Source: Myxococcales bacterium (GTDB lineage: Bacteria > Myxococcota_A > Polyangia > Polyangiales > Houyiibacteriaceae). Taken from it: a stretch of DNA of 45,702 nt. The stretch spans positions 1 to 45,702 of the forward strand of contig JAHBWH010000056.1 in assembly GCA_019637115.1 (NCBI GenBank), given 5' to 3'. The position numbers and the translations under genes are program-made. The notes below the pieces were generated by a model, which had not been told where the DNA came from, ran no database searches, and saw only the letters and a program-made list of their open reading frames with translations. Of the stretch, positions 27,639 through 35,402 are shown piece after piece (the first letter of the stretch is position 1; each line of letters opens with the position of its first letter).

Positions 27639-28451
27639 ATGAAGACGCGCTCCCTCCTCGCCCTCCTGCTCCTACTCGGCGCTGCGTGCGACGACACGCC
27701 AGCGGCGCCCGAGCCCACCCCGACCGCCGAGCCCGCCCCGACCGCCGAGCCCGCCCCGGCTCCAGCGCCCACCCCAGCGGAGCCGCCAGCCGACGCGAAC
27801 GAGGCGTGCGCGCGCGTGGTCGTGTCCGCGTGGAGCGGCGCGGCGCACGCGGGCCCAGAGATCACGCGCAGCCGCGAGGAAGCGCGCGCACGCGCGGAGG
27901 CGCTCCGCGCGCGCGTCGAAGCGGGCGAGAGCCTGGCGGCGGTCGCGTCGGCCGAGAGCGACGCACCCTCCAGCCGCGCGCGCGGCGGCGCGATCGGCAC
28001 CTTCCTCCGCGCCGAGTGGCCGGAGATGCACGGCGCCCTCGCGGGCCCGATCTTCAGCGTGACCGTCGGCGCGCGCACGGAGGTCGTCGAGGCGCCCTAC
28101 GGCTACGTCTTCGCCGAGCGTTGCCCCGTCGAGAAGGTGCACACGCGGCACGTGCTCATCCGGTACGCGGGCGCGCGCAACGCGGGCGAGGACATCACGC
28201 GCAGCCAGCAGGCGGCGCGACAGCTCGCCGCCGAGCTGCGAGAGGCCGCCCTCGGGGGACGCGACTTCGCCGAGCTCGCGCGCGAGCACTCCGAGGACGG
28301 CTCGGCCGAGCGGGGCGGCGATCTCGGGCCCGTCGGCCGAGGGCTCCTTCAGCCTCCCTTCGAGGAGGCCGCGTTCGCCCTCGCCCCCAGAGGCGTGAGC
28401 GACGTCGTCGAAACCGTCTACGGCTACCACGTGATCCAACGCGTCGAGTGA
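27639..28451 (+). CDS. Parvulin-type peptidyl-prolyl isomerase lipoprotein
   Basis: This 270-aa protein has a lipoprotein signal (LLLLGAAC, C17) and a Pro/Ala/Thr/Glu-rich linker (about 20-50). Two parvulin-like halves follow. The first (about 55-160) is degenerate. The second (about 165-270) is a clear PpiC/rotamase domain: VHTRHVLIRYAGA, FAELAREHSEDGSAERGGDLG, then FEEAAFAL and VETVYGYHVIQ. Such enzymes speed cis-trans isomerisation of prolyl bonds in exported proteins, and the lipid anchor places this one on the periplasmic side of a membrane. The repeated RHVLIRYAGA / RVVVSAWSGA pattern suggests an internal duplication. It could serve as a folding helper for the many envelope proteins in this region. 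Confidence 0.9.
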   Translation: MKTRSLLALLLLLGAACDDTPAAPEPTPTAEPAPTAEPAPAPAPTPAEPPADANEACARVVVSAWSGAAHAGPEITRSREEARARAEALRARVEAGESLAAVASAESDAPSSRARGGAIGTFLRAEWPEMHGALAGPIFSVTVGARTEVVEAPYGYVFAERCPVEKVHTRHVLIRYAGARNAGEDITRSQQAARQLAAELREAALGGRDFAELAREHSEDGSAERGGDLGPVGRGLLQPPFEEAAFALAPRGVSDVVETVYGYHVIQRVE

Positions 28452-28516
28452 AACTCGCCGACGAATCGGAACCTCGACGTCACGCGCGCGTCACACGGCC
28501 CCGGCATCCCGGCGGC

Positions 28517-29194
28517 ATGGCACCGTCACGACCCAAGGTGAAGCTCCCCGATCGGCCCCCCCCGCCGGCCGAGCCCCGCTCGATGCTCATCCCGATCGCG
28601 GGCGTCGTGCTGGCCGTCTCGTTGTCGATCCTCGTCCCGGTCTTCCGCGCCGAGCCGGCGGAGGCCGCGGCCGCGACGGCCCCCGAGCCGACGGTGGAGC
28701 GCGTCACGGTCGCGGTGCACACGATCCCCGAGGGCGCGCGTGTGCTCCGAGACGGCGAGGAGCTGGGGGTGACCCCTTGCGACCTCGAGCTCGAGGCGGG
28801 CGCCGAGGTGCAGCTGCGGGTGGAGCGCGAAGGTTTCCTCCCACGTGACCACGCGATCACGCCCGAGGCGGGGATGGAGCCCGTCGAGATCGGGCTCGAA
28901 GCGGTGCCCTTCGTCCTTCGGCTGCGCGGGGTGCCCGAAGGCGCCGAGGTCGAGGTCGACGGGACGCTGCGCGCCGACCCGAGCGAGATCACGCTCGGCG
29001 CGGTCGACGCCCCGGTCCGCGTCGAGGTCCGTGCGCGCGGGTTCCGTCCATTCAACGCCGAGCTCCGCCCCGACGACTTCACGCTCGACGGCGAGCGCCG
29101 CAGCCGCGCGCTCGACGTGACCCTCGCGCGCCGCGCAGGCAGCCCTCGGGCGAGCGCCCCGGCGGTCGAGGGCCTCCCGACGAACCCGTTCTGA
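28517..29194 (+). CDS. PEGA-like membrane protein
   Basis: This 225-aa protein has a short Pro-rich cytoplasmic start, one membrane segment (about 24-43) and an extracytoplasmic part with two PEGA-like beta modules: VAVHTIPEGARVLRDGEELG with TPCDLEL (about 65-120), and VPEGAEVEVDGTLRADP with RGFRPF (about 130-200). PEGA domains are common in myxobacterial surface proteins and in proteins linked to Ser/Thr kinases. No enzyme motif is present. It lies 65 nt after the parvulin gene on the same strand and may share its transcript; a strong terminator follows. Confidence 0.8.
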   Translation: MAPSRPKVKLPDRPPPPAEPRSMLIPIAGVVLAVSLSILVPVFRAEPAEAAAATAPEPTVERVTVAVHTIPEGARVLRDGEELGVTPCDLELEAGAEVQLRVEREGFLPRDHAITPEAGMEPVEIGLEAVPFVLRLRGVPEGAEVEVDGTLRADPSEITLGAVDAPVRVEVRARGFRPFNAELRPDDFTLDGERRSRALDVTLARRAGSPRASAPAVEGLPTNPF

Positions 29195-29315
29195 TCCGCG
29201 GAGCACGCCAAGCGCCCCAACCGCGGGCGCGGGATTGCCGCCAGACACCCGTCGAGACCGAGCTCCGAAGCGCTCGGTCGCGGGCACGTTGGAGGAAGCG
29301 GGGCACGACGGCACG

Positions 29316-29353
29316 GCAGCCGTGGCGACACGCCACGGCTGCACCGCATTTTT
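29316..29353 (+). terminator. Rho-independent terminator
   Basis: GCAGCCGTGGCG (29316-29327), loop ACA, then the exact complement (29331-29342) form a perfect 12-bp stem. Five T residues follow at 29349-29353. It lies about 120 nt after the PEGA-like gene and before the promoter of the next gene. Confidence 0.8.
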
Positions 29354-29387
29354 CCCGTGAAGGCGGTGGGCGGCACGCCGCCTGCAG

Positions 29388-29393
29388 TATCCC
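29388..29393 (+). promoter_or_regulatory. -10-like TATCCC, leaderless type
   Basis: TATCCC ends 7 nt before ATG 29401 and lies just after the terminator. Confidence 0.35.
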
Positions 29394-29400
29394 GTGGGCG

Positions 29401-29928
29401 ATGAAACGAACGCTCCTCGGGCTCGCCGCTGCGGCCTTGATGATGGGCTGCGGCGGCGCCCACTACGTCGCGGTGGCGCCGCCACCGCCAGTTTATGTGG
29501 ATCCCGGCCCTCCCCCATTCATGGGTGCCGTCTGGGTCGACGGGTACTGGAACCACACCCGACGCGGCCACGTCTGGGTCAGCGGGCGGTGGATCCGGCC
29601 GCGGCCTGGCTACGTCTACGTGCAGCCGACCTGGCAGCGCCAGGGCGGGAGGTACGTCCTGCACCGGGGCGGCTGGCAGCGAGGCCACGCCGTCGGCGGG
29701 CGAGTCGTCGTCCGTCCCGGGCACGTACGTGGCGGTACGACCGTCCGAACGCACCGAGGCGGGCGTGGCGTCCAGCGTGGGACGACCGTTCGAACCCACC
29801 GAGGCGGGACGACCGTGCGCGGCGGGACGACCGTGCGGTCCAACCGCGGCCGCAGCACGACCCGAAGCCGCGGCACGAGCCGCGGGTCGAGCCGTGGTCG
29901 CGGCGGTGGCACGGTGCGCGTGAGGTAG
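29401..29928 (+). CDS. Lipoprotein with WxxGxW-like repeats and Arg/Gly-rich tail
   Basis: This 175-aa protein has a lipoprotein signal with lipobox MMGC (C17). Residues 40-85 contain repeats of the YXWxxGxW type (VWVDGYWNHTRRGHVWVSGRW is one pair, broken here by the family pattern VDGYW and VSGRW). A tail of about 85 residues is very rich in Gly, Thr and Arg (GGTTVRTHRGG units) and looks disordered and strongly basic. The repeat family is widespread in envelope lipoproteins with unknown function. The basic tail could bind polyanions such as LPS or DNA; that is inference. Confidence 0.8.
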   Translation: MKRTLLGLAAAALMMGCGGAHYVAVAPPPPVYVDPGPPPFMGAVWVDGYWNHTRRGHVWVSGRWIRPRPGYVYVQPTWQRQGGRYVLHRGGWQRGHAVGGRVVVRPGHVRGGTTVRTHRGGRGVQRGTTVRTHRGGTTVRGGTTVRSNRGRSTTRSRGTSRGSSRGRGGGTVRVR

Positions 29929-29988
29929 CCGCCAAGAAACGTCGGCCGACCATTGTCGCCCTCCGTTCTCCCTGGCAAGCTGTAAGGG

Positions 29989-30234
29989 ATGTCCGGACAC
30001 GCTCGCGACACCCTCCGCGACCCCGCCTCCCGCGGTGCGGGGTCGGGTGTCTTCGAGCGGCGACACGCAGGCCCGCACGAGATCGAGGCCGTCCTGCGCA
30101 GCGCCGACGAGGCGCGGGCGGTGGGCGTCCCGTTCCACCGCTGGCAGCGCACCGCCCCCTCCGAGTGGCGTTCGCTCAGCGTGCCCCAGCGCCTCGCAAT
30201 CGAGGCGCTGGTCTGGGGAACCCTCAGCGACTGA
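29989..30234 (+). CDS. Small hypothetical protein
   Basis: This 81-aa protein has no signal peptide, membrane segment or known motif. Composition is mixed and codon use looks like that of its neighbours, for example EIEAVLRSADEARAVGVPF and RLAIEALVWGTLSD, which reads like a real folded helical protein. The sequence before the ATG has AAGGG immediately adjacent, which is not ideal for a ribosome site, so the start is uncertain. A GC-rich 13-bp repeat array begins directly after it. Confidence 0.5.
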   Translation: MSGHARDTLRDPASRGAGSGVFERRHAGPHEIEAVLRSADEARAVGVPFHRWQRTAPSEWRSLSVPQRLAIEALVWGTLSD

Positions 30235-30247
30235 CCGCGGCCTCTCG

Positions 30248-30539
30248 GACGCGGACCCACTCGACCGCGGGTTTCGGACGCGGACCCGGGACGCGGACCG
30301 CGCGCGGACGCAGACCTCGACGCAGGCCCCGGACGCGGTCCCCGGACGCGGACCGCGGACGCAGACCTCGCACGCAGACCTCGCACGCAGACCCCGGACG
30401 CGGTCCCCGGACGCGGACCTCGGACGCAGACCTCGCACGCGGACCTCGGACGCAGACCTCGCACGCGGACCTCGGACGCGGACCTCGGACGCAGACCTCG
30501 CACGCGGTCAGCGAACGCGGTCAGCGAACACGGCCTCGG
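30248..30539. repeat. Degenerate 13-bp tandem repeat array
   Basis: About 20 units of ACGCAGACCTCGC / ACGCGGACCTCGG / ACGCGGTCCCCGG fill the gap between the convergent genes ending at 30234 and 30550. The 13-bp period does not keep a reading frame, so the array is non-coding. Confidence 0.85.
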
Positions 30540-30549
30540 TCATCCCGCA

Positions 30550-31347
30550 TCACTCGCGACGCATATGGGGTGGGACCCCCTGCGTCTTGAGGATGTGACT
30601 CGGGTCGCCCAGAAACTCGAAGTGCATCGTGTCCTGGAGCGCGTCGCGGCCGAGCCAGTAGAAGCCGAAGCGCTCGAAGACGTGCACCCAGCACGAGGGC
30701 ATCGCCATCCGCTCGTAGATCGACTCGACCTCCCGCTGGCAGAGCGGATGGTCCCCCCACTGCGCGACGCACATGCAGCACGTGTTCAGGTTGGGATCGA
30801 TGTCGATCGCGATCCCGTAGACGTGGTTGCTCACTTCACCGTTATGGTAGGTGTTCCGCGTGCGGAGCCCCGAGAGGCGCCCCGGCCGGTAGCGCTCGCC
30901 GCACTCGGCTCGGATCTGCTCCTCCACGCAAGCGAGCGCGGGCAGGATCTTCGAGTTGAGCCGAACCGGCAGGCCCATGAACTCGGCCCGCGTCGCGTTG
31001 TCGCTGGGCGTCGAGGCGTTCCAGCTCGCCTGCCCGAACCCCTCGAAGTAGCCGAATTGCTCGGTGCGCCACCGGATGGCCTTCTCGTGTCGCGCGCGCC
31101 GCTCGGCCTGCTCCTCGGGGGATTGCCGCCACTTCACGACGAAATTCTCGCGGACCAGGTAGTCGATCGGATCCTGATAGTTGCAGGCGGTCGCGTTCTC
31201 GGGACGAGGCGGCGCGTCGTTCGGGATCGGCGCGCGGGTCGGCGTGGCGCGCCGCTGGGCGGCGCCGTGCGTGGACGCGCCGATGATCGTGCCCCCTGCG
31301 AGGACGGCCGAGAGCATCGTGAGGAAGAGGAGGTTGCGTCGGCTCAT
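30550..31347 (-). CDS. M15-type (VanY-like) peptidase, secreted
   Basis: This 265-aa protein starts at ATG 31347 with an N-terminal signal or anchor (RRNLLFLTMLSAVLAGG). The C-terminal half carries the M15/LAS metallopeptidase pattern: SNHVYGIAIDID, with zinc ligands H175 and D182, and MHFEF, with H242 as the third ligand. These enzymes cut D-Ala-containing peptidoglycan stem peptides or similar peptides in the envelope. The region between signal and catalytic domain (about 40-120) is not recognised. Six cysteines around NTCCMCVAQ and SCWV may form disulfides. An upstream extension is open but would hide the signal, so it was not used. Confidence 0.85.
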   Translation of the reverse strand: MSRRNLLFLTMLSAVLAGGTIIGASTHGAAQRRATPTRAPIPNDAPPRPENATACNYQDPIDYLVRENFVVKWRQSPEEQAERRARHEKAIRWRTEQFGYFEGFGQASWNASTPSDNATRAEFMGLPVRLNSKILPALACVEEQIRAECGERYRPGRLSGLRTRNTYHNGEVSNHVYGIAIDIDPNLNTCCMCVAQWGDHPLCQREVESIYERMAMPSCWVHVFERFGFYWLGRDALQDTMHFEFLGDPSHILKTQGVPPHMRRE

Positions 31348-31450
31348 GATCGAAGAAGAGATACCGCATCCGAAGCCAGCGCGCCCCCGCGGACGTCGGC
31401 TTGGCGCTCGTGCGACGGCGGCCCGGACCAGAGATTCAAACCAGGTCACA

Positions 31451-31540
31451 GTCCTCCGAGGGGCTGTCGCCAGCCCCGCGCTCGCTTCGTCGCGGCGCGC
31501 CATCCAGTAGGGCGGCTTGCCAACACGGCAGGCTTCATCT
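31451..31540 (+). repeat. Dispersed intergenic repeat, copy 2
   Basis: This 90-bp copy shares both ends with copy 1. It has a perfect hairpin GGGGCTG-TCGC-CAGCCCC at 31460-31477 and the CGCGCCATCCAGTAGGGCGG segment, then a second small stem (GCTTGCC with GGCAGGC). It lies just after the stop of the minus-strand gene at 31555. Confidence 0.6.
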
Positions 31541-31554
31541 CCGGTGCGTGGCGC

Positions 31555-31923
31555 TCAGCTCTCGGCGGGCGGCGCGGCCGGAGCGCGCCGCACGATCTTC
31601 AGCCGAACGACGGTGCGCTCGTGCTGCGTCTCGCGCACCACCGCCTCGACCCGATCGCCCGGACGGACGTTCGCCCAAGAGATCTCCTCGCCGTTCTCCT
31701 CGGGCAGCAGCATCGGCACGACGGAGAACCGATCCGTCCACTCGCGGTCCCCATCGCGGACGCTCACGTGCAGGTTGAACGTGACGCGGAGATAACGGAC
31801 GAAGTCGCCCGTGACGGTGTATTGGCGCGAGCCGTCGAGCGGACAGTCACCGCACGCGCGGGCGACCGAAGCCGGAGCGAGCCCCAAGAAGGACAAGGCG
31901 AGGACGAGGGCGACGCGACGCAC
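31555..31923 (-). CDS. Small secreted hypothetical protein
   Basis: This 122-aa protein starts at GTG 31923, giving a clear signal peptide (RRVALVLALSFLGLAP, cleavage near ARA-CGDC). The mature part begins with CGDC and has alternating hydrophobic residues (RYLRVTFNLHVSV, VVPMLLPEE, VRLKIVRR) suggesting a small beta-sandwich or OB-like fold. The frame stays open upstream through a 33-bp repeat, adding Leu/Ala-rich units of 11 residues, but TACACT 6 nt before the GTG and the signal peptide argue for the shorter form. Family and function are unknown. Confidence 0.7.
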   Translation of the reverse strand: MRRVALVLALSFLGLAPASVARACGDCPLDGSRQYTVTGDFVRYLRVTFNLHVSVRDGDREWTDRFSVVPMLLPEENGEEISWANVRPGDRVEAVVRETQHERTVVRLKIVRRAPAAPPAES

Positions 31924-31929
31924 GACCTG

Positions 31930-31935
31930 AGTGTA
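31930..31935 (-). promoter_or_regulatory. -10-like TACACT, leaderless type
   Basis: TACACT on the minus strand ends 6 nt before GTG 31923 and supports this start. Confidence 0.4.
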
Positions 31936-31944
31936 GCAGCCGAT

Positions 31945-32190
31945 CGCGCCCAGGCGGAGGCCGTCACCCGCCAACATCGCGGCGACCGCCAACATCGCGG
32001 CGAAGCGGAGTCCGTCCCCCGCCAGCGTCGCGGCGAGGCGGAGGCCGTCGGCCGCCAACATCGCGACGAGGCGGAGGCCGTCGGCCGCCAGCATCGCGAC
32101 GAGGCGGAGGCCGTCGGCCGCCAGCATCGCGACGAGGCGGAGGCCGTCGGCGCGAGCGCCGCAGCGAGGCGGAGCCCGTCACCTGCCGTC
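31945..32190. repeat. 33-bp tandem repeats, about seven units
   Basis: Two exact units and one with a changed end lie at 32059-32157 (each beginning CATCGCGACGAGGCGGAGG). Degenerate units lie at 31993-32025 and 32026-32058, with partial ones beyond. The period is 11 codons, so every frame stays open by chance. The array fills the gap between 31923 and 32189. Confidence 0.85.
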
Positions 32191-34081
32191 ATCGCCGCAG
32201 CCCCAACCTCACGACCGCGCGGGACATGCCGCGCGCCTCCTCGACGTCGCCGAGCGAGCCCTCACGCCCGCGCCGCTCGAGCGCGAGCTCCACGTAGACG
32301 CCCGTGCCTTCGGGTCCTGGCCCGAAGGGGCCCGCTCGCAGGAAGAGGTCCGTGTCGAGCACGCGCTCGGTCCCGACCACGTCGTCGCGCACCTGCTCCT
32401 GGCTGCGGTCGAGCCCCTGTTGGCTGCGGTAACGACCGTGCAGGAGCCGCCCGCCGAGCGTGACGTAGGGAAGCGTGAGCTCGAGCTCGAGGCGGACCGA
32501 CCCGCCCCAGCCGTACCAATACCCCTCGCGCATCAGGATCGTCTTGGCCCGCGCGTCGGGGTTGTCGGCCTCCCAGGTCTGCCACGGACCCGAGTGGATG
32601 CCCGCGAAGTCGCCGTTGAAACGCCCACGCAGCTGCAGACCGACGCCGCGGCCCGCCGCGCCGCCCTTTGCGACGAGGTGGAGCTCGAAGGCGAGGCCGG
32701 GGAGCGCGAGGGCCCCGAAGCGGTCGGTCCACCGGCCGAGCTCCTCCTGCCGGTAGAGGTAGGCGACGCTCGTGCCGATGAGAAAGGCGTGCCCCCGGAC
32801 CTGCCCGAGCGCGTCGGGGGCGAGGCGCTGATGTCGGTAGCCGCTGAGGAAGTTCTCGGCGTCGAGCTCGAAGGTGCCCCCTTCGCCGCCGCGCGCCGCG
32901 CGGAACGAGAGCCGCGCGAGCGGCGCGTCTCGCAGAGCGCCGCGCACGTCGATCGGCGCGAGGTGGCCCGCGATCTCGCCGAGCTCGAGGCCGCCGCGGA
33001 GCTCCCCGAACGCGTAGCGCCCAGGCGCTCCCTCCGTATGCGCGCTCGCGATCCCGAGCGCGAGGTCGAAGCGCCGATGCCACCCGCAGTGGGCGCCCTC
33101 GCAGTGCTCGAGGGTGGAGAAGCCAAACGCGTCCGCGGGACCCGAGCGCCGGTCGACCCCGTCGAGCGTGTCGTGGATGGCGTGCGCCCCGCCGAAAATC
33201 CACGAGAGCGCCCGCCGCCCGCGGCCGCGACCGCCCGAGAGGTAGCGACCGAGCTTGTGGAAGCCCTCGCCGATCGCCATGCCCGCGGTCGGCGTGATGA
33301 TCTGGTCGTTGATGCTGACGCGCTCCTTGAACTCGAAGAGGAACTCCCAAGCCCAGCTCGTGAGGAACGCCGCGAGGTAGGCGTAGCCCGTGTGCAAGCC
33401 GTTCGAGCGCGAGATGCCGTAGTACGACGAGCCGCTGATCGCGTGCCCGAGGAAGTTCATCCCGATCGGGTTGTTGTCGAAACGATAGGCCTCTCGGGAG
33501 AAGCGCTGGCGCCAGCTGTCGAAGTCCCAGTCGACCGCGTTGCGATCTCGGTCGAGCCAATACCAGAGCGTGCCCGCACCGAGGATCAGCGTGAGCTCCC
33601 CGAACGTCCGCAGCCCCGGGAAGCGCGGCCCCCGCCGCCCCAACGCGCCCGACGCGGCCTCGGCCTGGGGCTCAGACTCGGACTCGCCAGACCCAACCTC
33701 GGACGCCTCGGCCCCAGACGCGCCCTCGGCCCCAGACACGGCCTCGGCCTCCGACGCGGACGCGGACGCGGCCGCGGACCCGGACCCGGATGCGGACCCG
33801 GATGCGGACCCGGATGCGGACCTGGATGCGGACCCGGACCCGGACACGGACCCGGACCCGGACCCGGACGCGGCCTCGGACCCCGCCTCAGCCGCGGCCC
33901 CGGCCCCCGCCTCCGAAGACCCAGCCTGAGCTGCGGACCCAGACTCAGAAGACTCAGAAGACTCAGAAGACTCAGAAGCCCGGGACTCAGCCGAAGAAGG
34001 TCCGACCTGTGCCCCCACCGGCGACCACGAGAGCGTGACGAGCACCACGGACGCCCGCGCGAAGAAGTTGAGCAGCGACAT
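32189..34081 (-). CDS. DUF3943 family protein with long Ser/Gly/Ala/Glu-rich segment
   Basis: This 630-aa protein starts at ATG 34081, giving the signal peptide MSLLNFFARASVVLVTLSW. Residues about 25-150 are low complexity (SESSES and GSGSAS runs) and coded by short DNA repeats. The DUF3943 region (about 165-300) has NNPIGMNFLGHAISGSSYYG, SWAWEFLFEFKE, the TAGMAIGEGFHKLGRYL motif and a GGRGRG turn. The C-terminal half (about 330-630) has alternating hydrophobic strands and aromatic ends, fitting an outer-membrane barrel. Family members are uncharacterised envelope proteins. It lies 52 nt after the ArsA-type ATPase gene and is probably in one operon with it. Confidence 0.8.
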   Translation of the reverse strand: MSLLNFFARASVVLVTLSWSPVGAQVGPSSAESRASESSESSESSESGSAAQAGSSEAGAGAAAEAGSEAASGSGSGSVSGSGSASRSASGSASGSASGSGSAAASASASEAEAVSGAEGASGAEASEVGSGESESEPQAEAASGALGRRGPRFPGLRTFGELTLILGAGTLWYWLDRDRNAVDWDFDSWRQRFSREAYRFDNNPIGMNFLGHAISGSSYYGISRSNGLHTGYAYLAAFLTSWAWEFLFEFKERVSINDQIITPTAGMAIGEGFHKLGRYLSGGRGRGRRALSWIFGGAHAIHDTLDGVDRRSGPADAFGFSTLEHCEGAHCGWHRRFDLALGIASAHTEGAPGRYAFGELRGGLELGEIAGHLAPIDVRGALRDAPLARLSFRAARGGEGGTFELDAENFLSGYRHQRLAPDALGQVRGHAFLIGTSVAYLYRQEELGRWTDRFGALALPGLAFELHLVAKGGAAGRGVGLQLRGRFNGDFAGIHSGPWQTWEADNPDARAKTILMREGYWYGWGGSVRLELELTLPYVTLGGRLLHGRYRSQQGLDRSQEQVRDDVVGTERVLDTDLFLRAGPFGPGPEGTGVYVELALERRGREGSLGDVEEARGMSRAVVRLGLRR

Positions 34082-34133
34082 ATCGACACCCACGGGGCCC
34101 CATGGACCCCGCGACTCCATCATCCTCTCGACC

Positions 34134-35324
34134 TCACGCCCGAGCGCGCTCCGTCGGCGTCACGAGGTGCGCGGCGATCCGCGCGAGACCGCCGAGATCG
34201 TGTACGTCCTCCTCGAGGGCGGGGACCTGCACGAGGAGCACCTCGTCGCCGACGCGGTGGTGGAGCCGCTCAGACTCGATGCGATCGGCGACCCCCTGCA
34301 GCCGCTCGTCCTCGAGCGCGCGACGCATCCCGTCGACGACCCGCTCGGGCTCGAGCCCCGGCTCGACGCGGCGGAGCGCCGCCTCGAGCTCGCGGGTGGG
34401 CGCCTGCGGCTCTGGCAGGAGCTCGTGAACGCCGTTGAGCACGATCGCGTCCCGCCGCATCCCCGCCTCGCGCAGCCGATCGCTGAAAAAGATCGCCTCC
34501 TGGATCGCGAGCGGCGCGGGGCTCGTGACCACGACGAAGGCGACCTCGGGCGAGCGGAGGGCGCCGCTCACCTCGGCCGCGCGCTCGCGGAAGCCGCCGA
34601 AGAGATCGTTGATGCCCGTCACGAATTCGGCGACCTGCTCGAGGAAGCCCGTCCCCGTGAACTTGCCGAGGCTGCGGAGCAGGAAGGCTGCGCCCTTGCC
34701 GACGAGGTTGAAGCTGAACTTCCCCGCGCCCTCGAAGGCCTGCAAGAACCATCGGATCGCCGGGCTGTCGATGGCGTCGACGAGGCGCTCGGGCGCGTCG
34801 AGGAAGTCGAGCGCGTTCGAGGTCGGCGGCGTGTCGAGCACGATGAGATCCCAGCGCGGGTCCTGCCGGACGGCGTGGAGCTTCTCCATCGCCATGTACT
34901 CCTGTGTCCCCGCCAGCGACCCAGCGACGTATTGGTAGATCCGGTTGCCGAGGATGCGCTCGCGCACGTCGGGGCTCGAGGCGTATTGGCCGACGAGCGC
35001 GTCGAAGGTGCGCTTGGTGTCGAGCATCATCGCGTAGAGCTGCCCGCGAGGCTCGAGCCCGTAGCGCTCGAAGAGCGAGGCGGGCACCTCTTGCTCGTCG
35101 ACCGTCATCTCGTCGAGGCCCAGGCTGTTCGCGAGCCTCCGCGCCGGGTCGATCGTCAAGCAGAGAACACGGCGCCCCTCGGACGCGGCGTGAAGCGCGA
35201 GCGCCGCCGCCGTGGTCGTCTTGCCGACGCCGCCGCTTCCGACGGTGACCACGACGCGGTGGCTGGCGAGCACGTCCGCGAGCGAACGAGCGCTCGATGC
35301 CCCTGCGTTCGAGGAGGAGACCAT
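34134..35324 (-). CDS. ArsA-family ATPase
   Basis: This 396-aa protein has a Walker A motif GSGGVGKTT at residues 29-37, typical of the deviant ArsA/MinD/Get3 class, followed by CLTIDPARRLANSLG and IVLDTPPTSNALDFLDAP (switch and Walker B area), all family hallmarks. Length fits a single-domain ArsA. Related proteins move arsenite or deliver tail-anchored proteins, but myxobacterial and actinobacterial paralogues are mostly uncharacterised, and no arsenic genes are near, so arsenite export is unlikely. No Shine-Dalgarno is seen; TAACGC lies 7 nt before the ATG. It is followed by the DUF3943 gene and preceded by an outer-membrane-like protein gene on the same strand. Confidence 0.9.
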   Translation of the reverse strand: MVSSSNAGASSARSLADVLASHRVVVTVGSGGVGKTTTAAALALHAASEGRRVLCLTIDPARRLANSLGLDEMTVDEQEVPASLFERYGLEPRGQLYAMMLDTKRTFDALVGQYASSPDVRERILGNRIYQYVAGSLAGTQEYMAMEKLHAVRQDPRWDLIVLDTPPTSNALDFLDAPERLVDAIDSPAIRWFLQAFEGAGKFSFNLVGKGAAFLLRSLGKFTGTGFLEQVAEFVTGINDLFGGFRERAAEVSGALRSPEVAFVVVTSPAPLAIQEAIFFSDRLREAGMRRDAIVLNGVHELLPEPQAPTRELEAALRRVEPGLEPERVVDGMRRALEDERLQGVADRIESERLHHRVGDEVLLVQVPALEEDVHDLGGLARIAAHLVTPTERARA

Positions 35325-35331
35325 GGAGGGG

Positions 35332-35337
35332 GCGTTA
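35332..35337 (-). promoter_or_regulatory. -10-like TAACGC, leaderless type
   Basis: TAACGC on the minus strand ends 7 nt before ATG 35324 of the ArsA-type gene. Confidence 0.4.
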
Positions 35338-35402
35338 GCACGTCCGCCGCCGCGACGCCCTCGCGCCGAGCCACACCCGGCGTGGGTTCGGGCCGCCGCG
35401 CG

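Noticed and set aside
34134..35324. Arsenite export ATPase (arsA)
   Set aside because: The family fits, but no arsenic resistance gene is nearby and single-domain members have varied roles, so no symbol is given.
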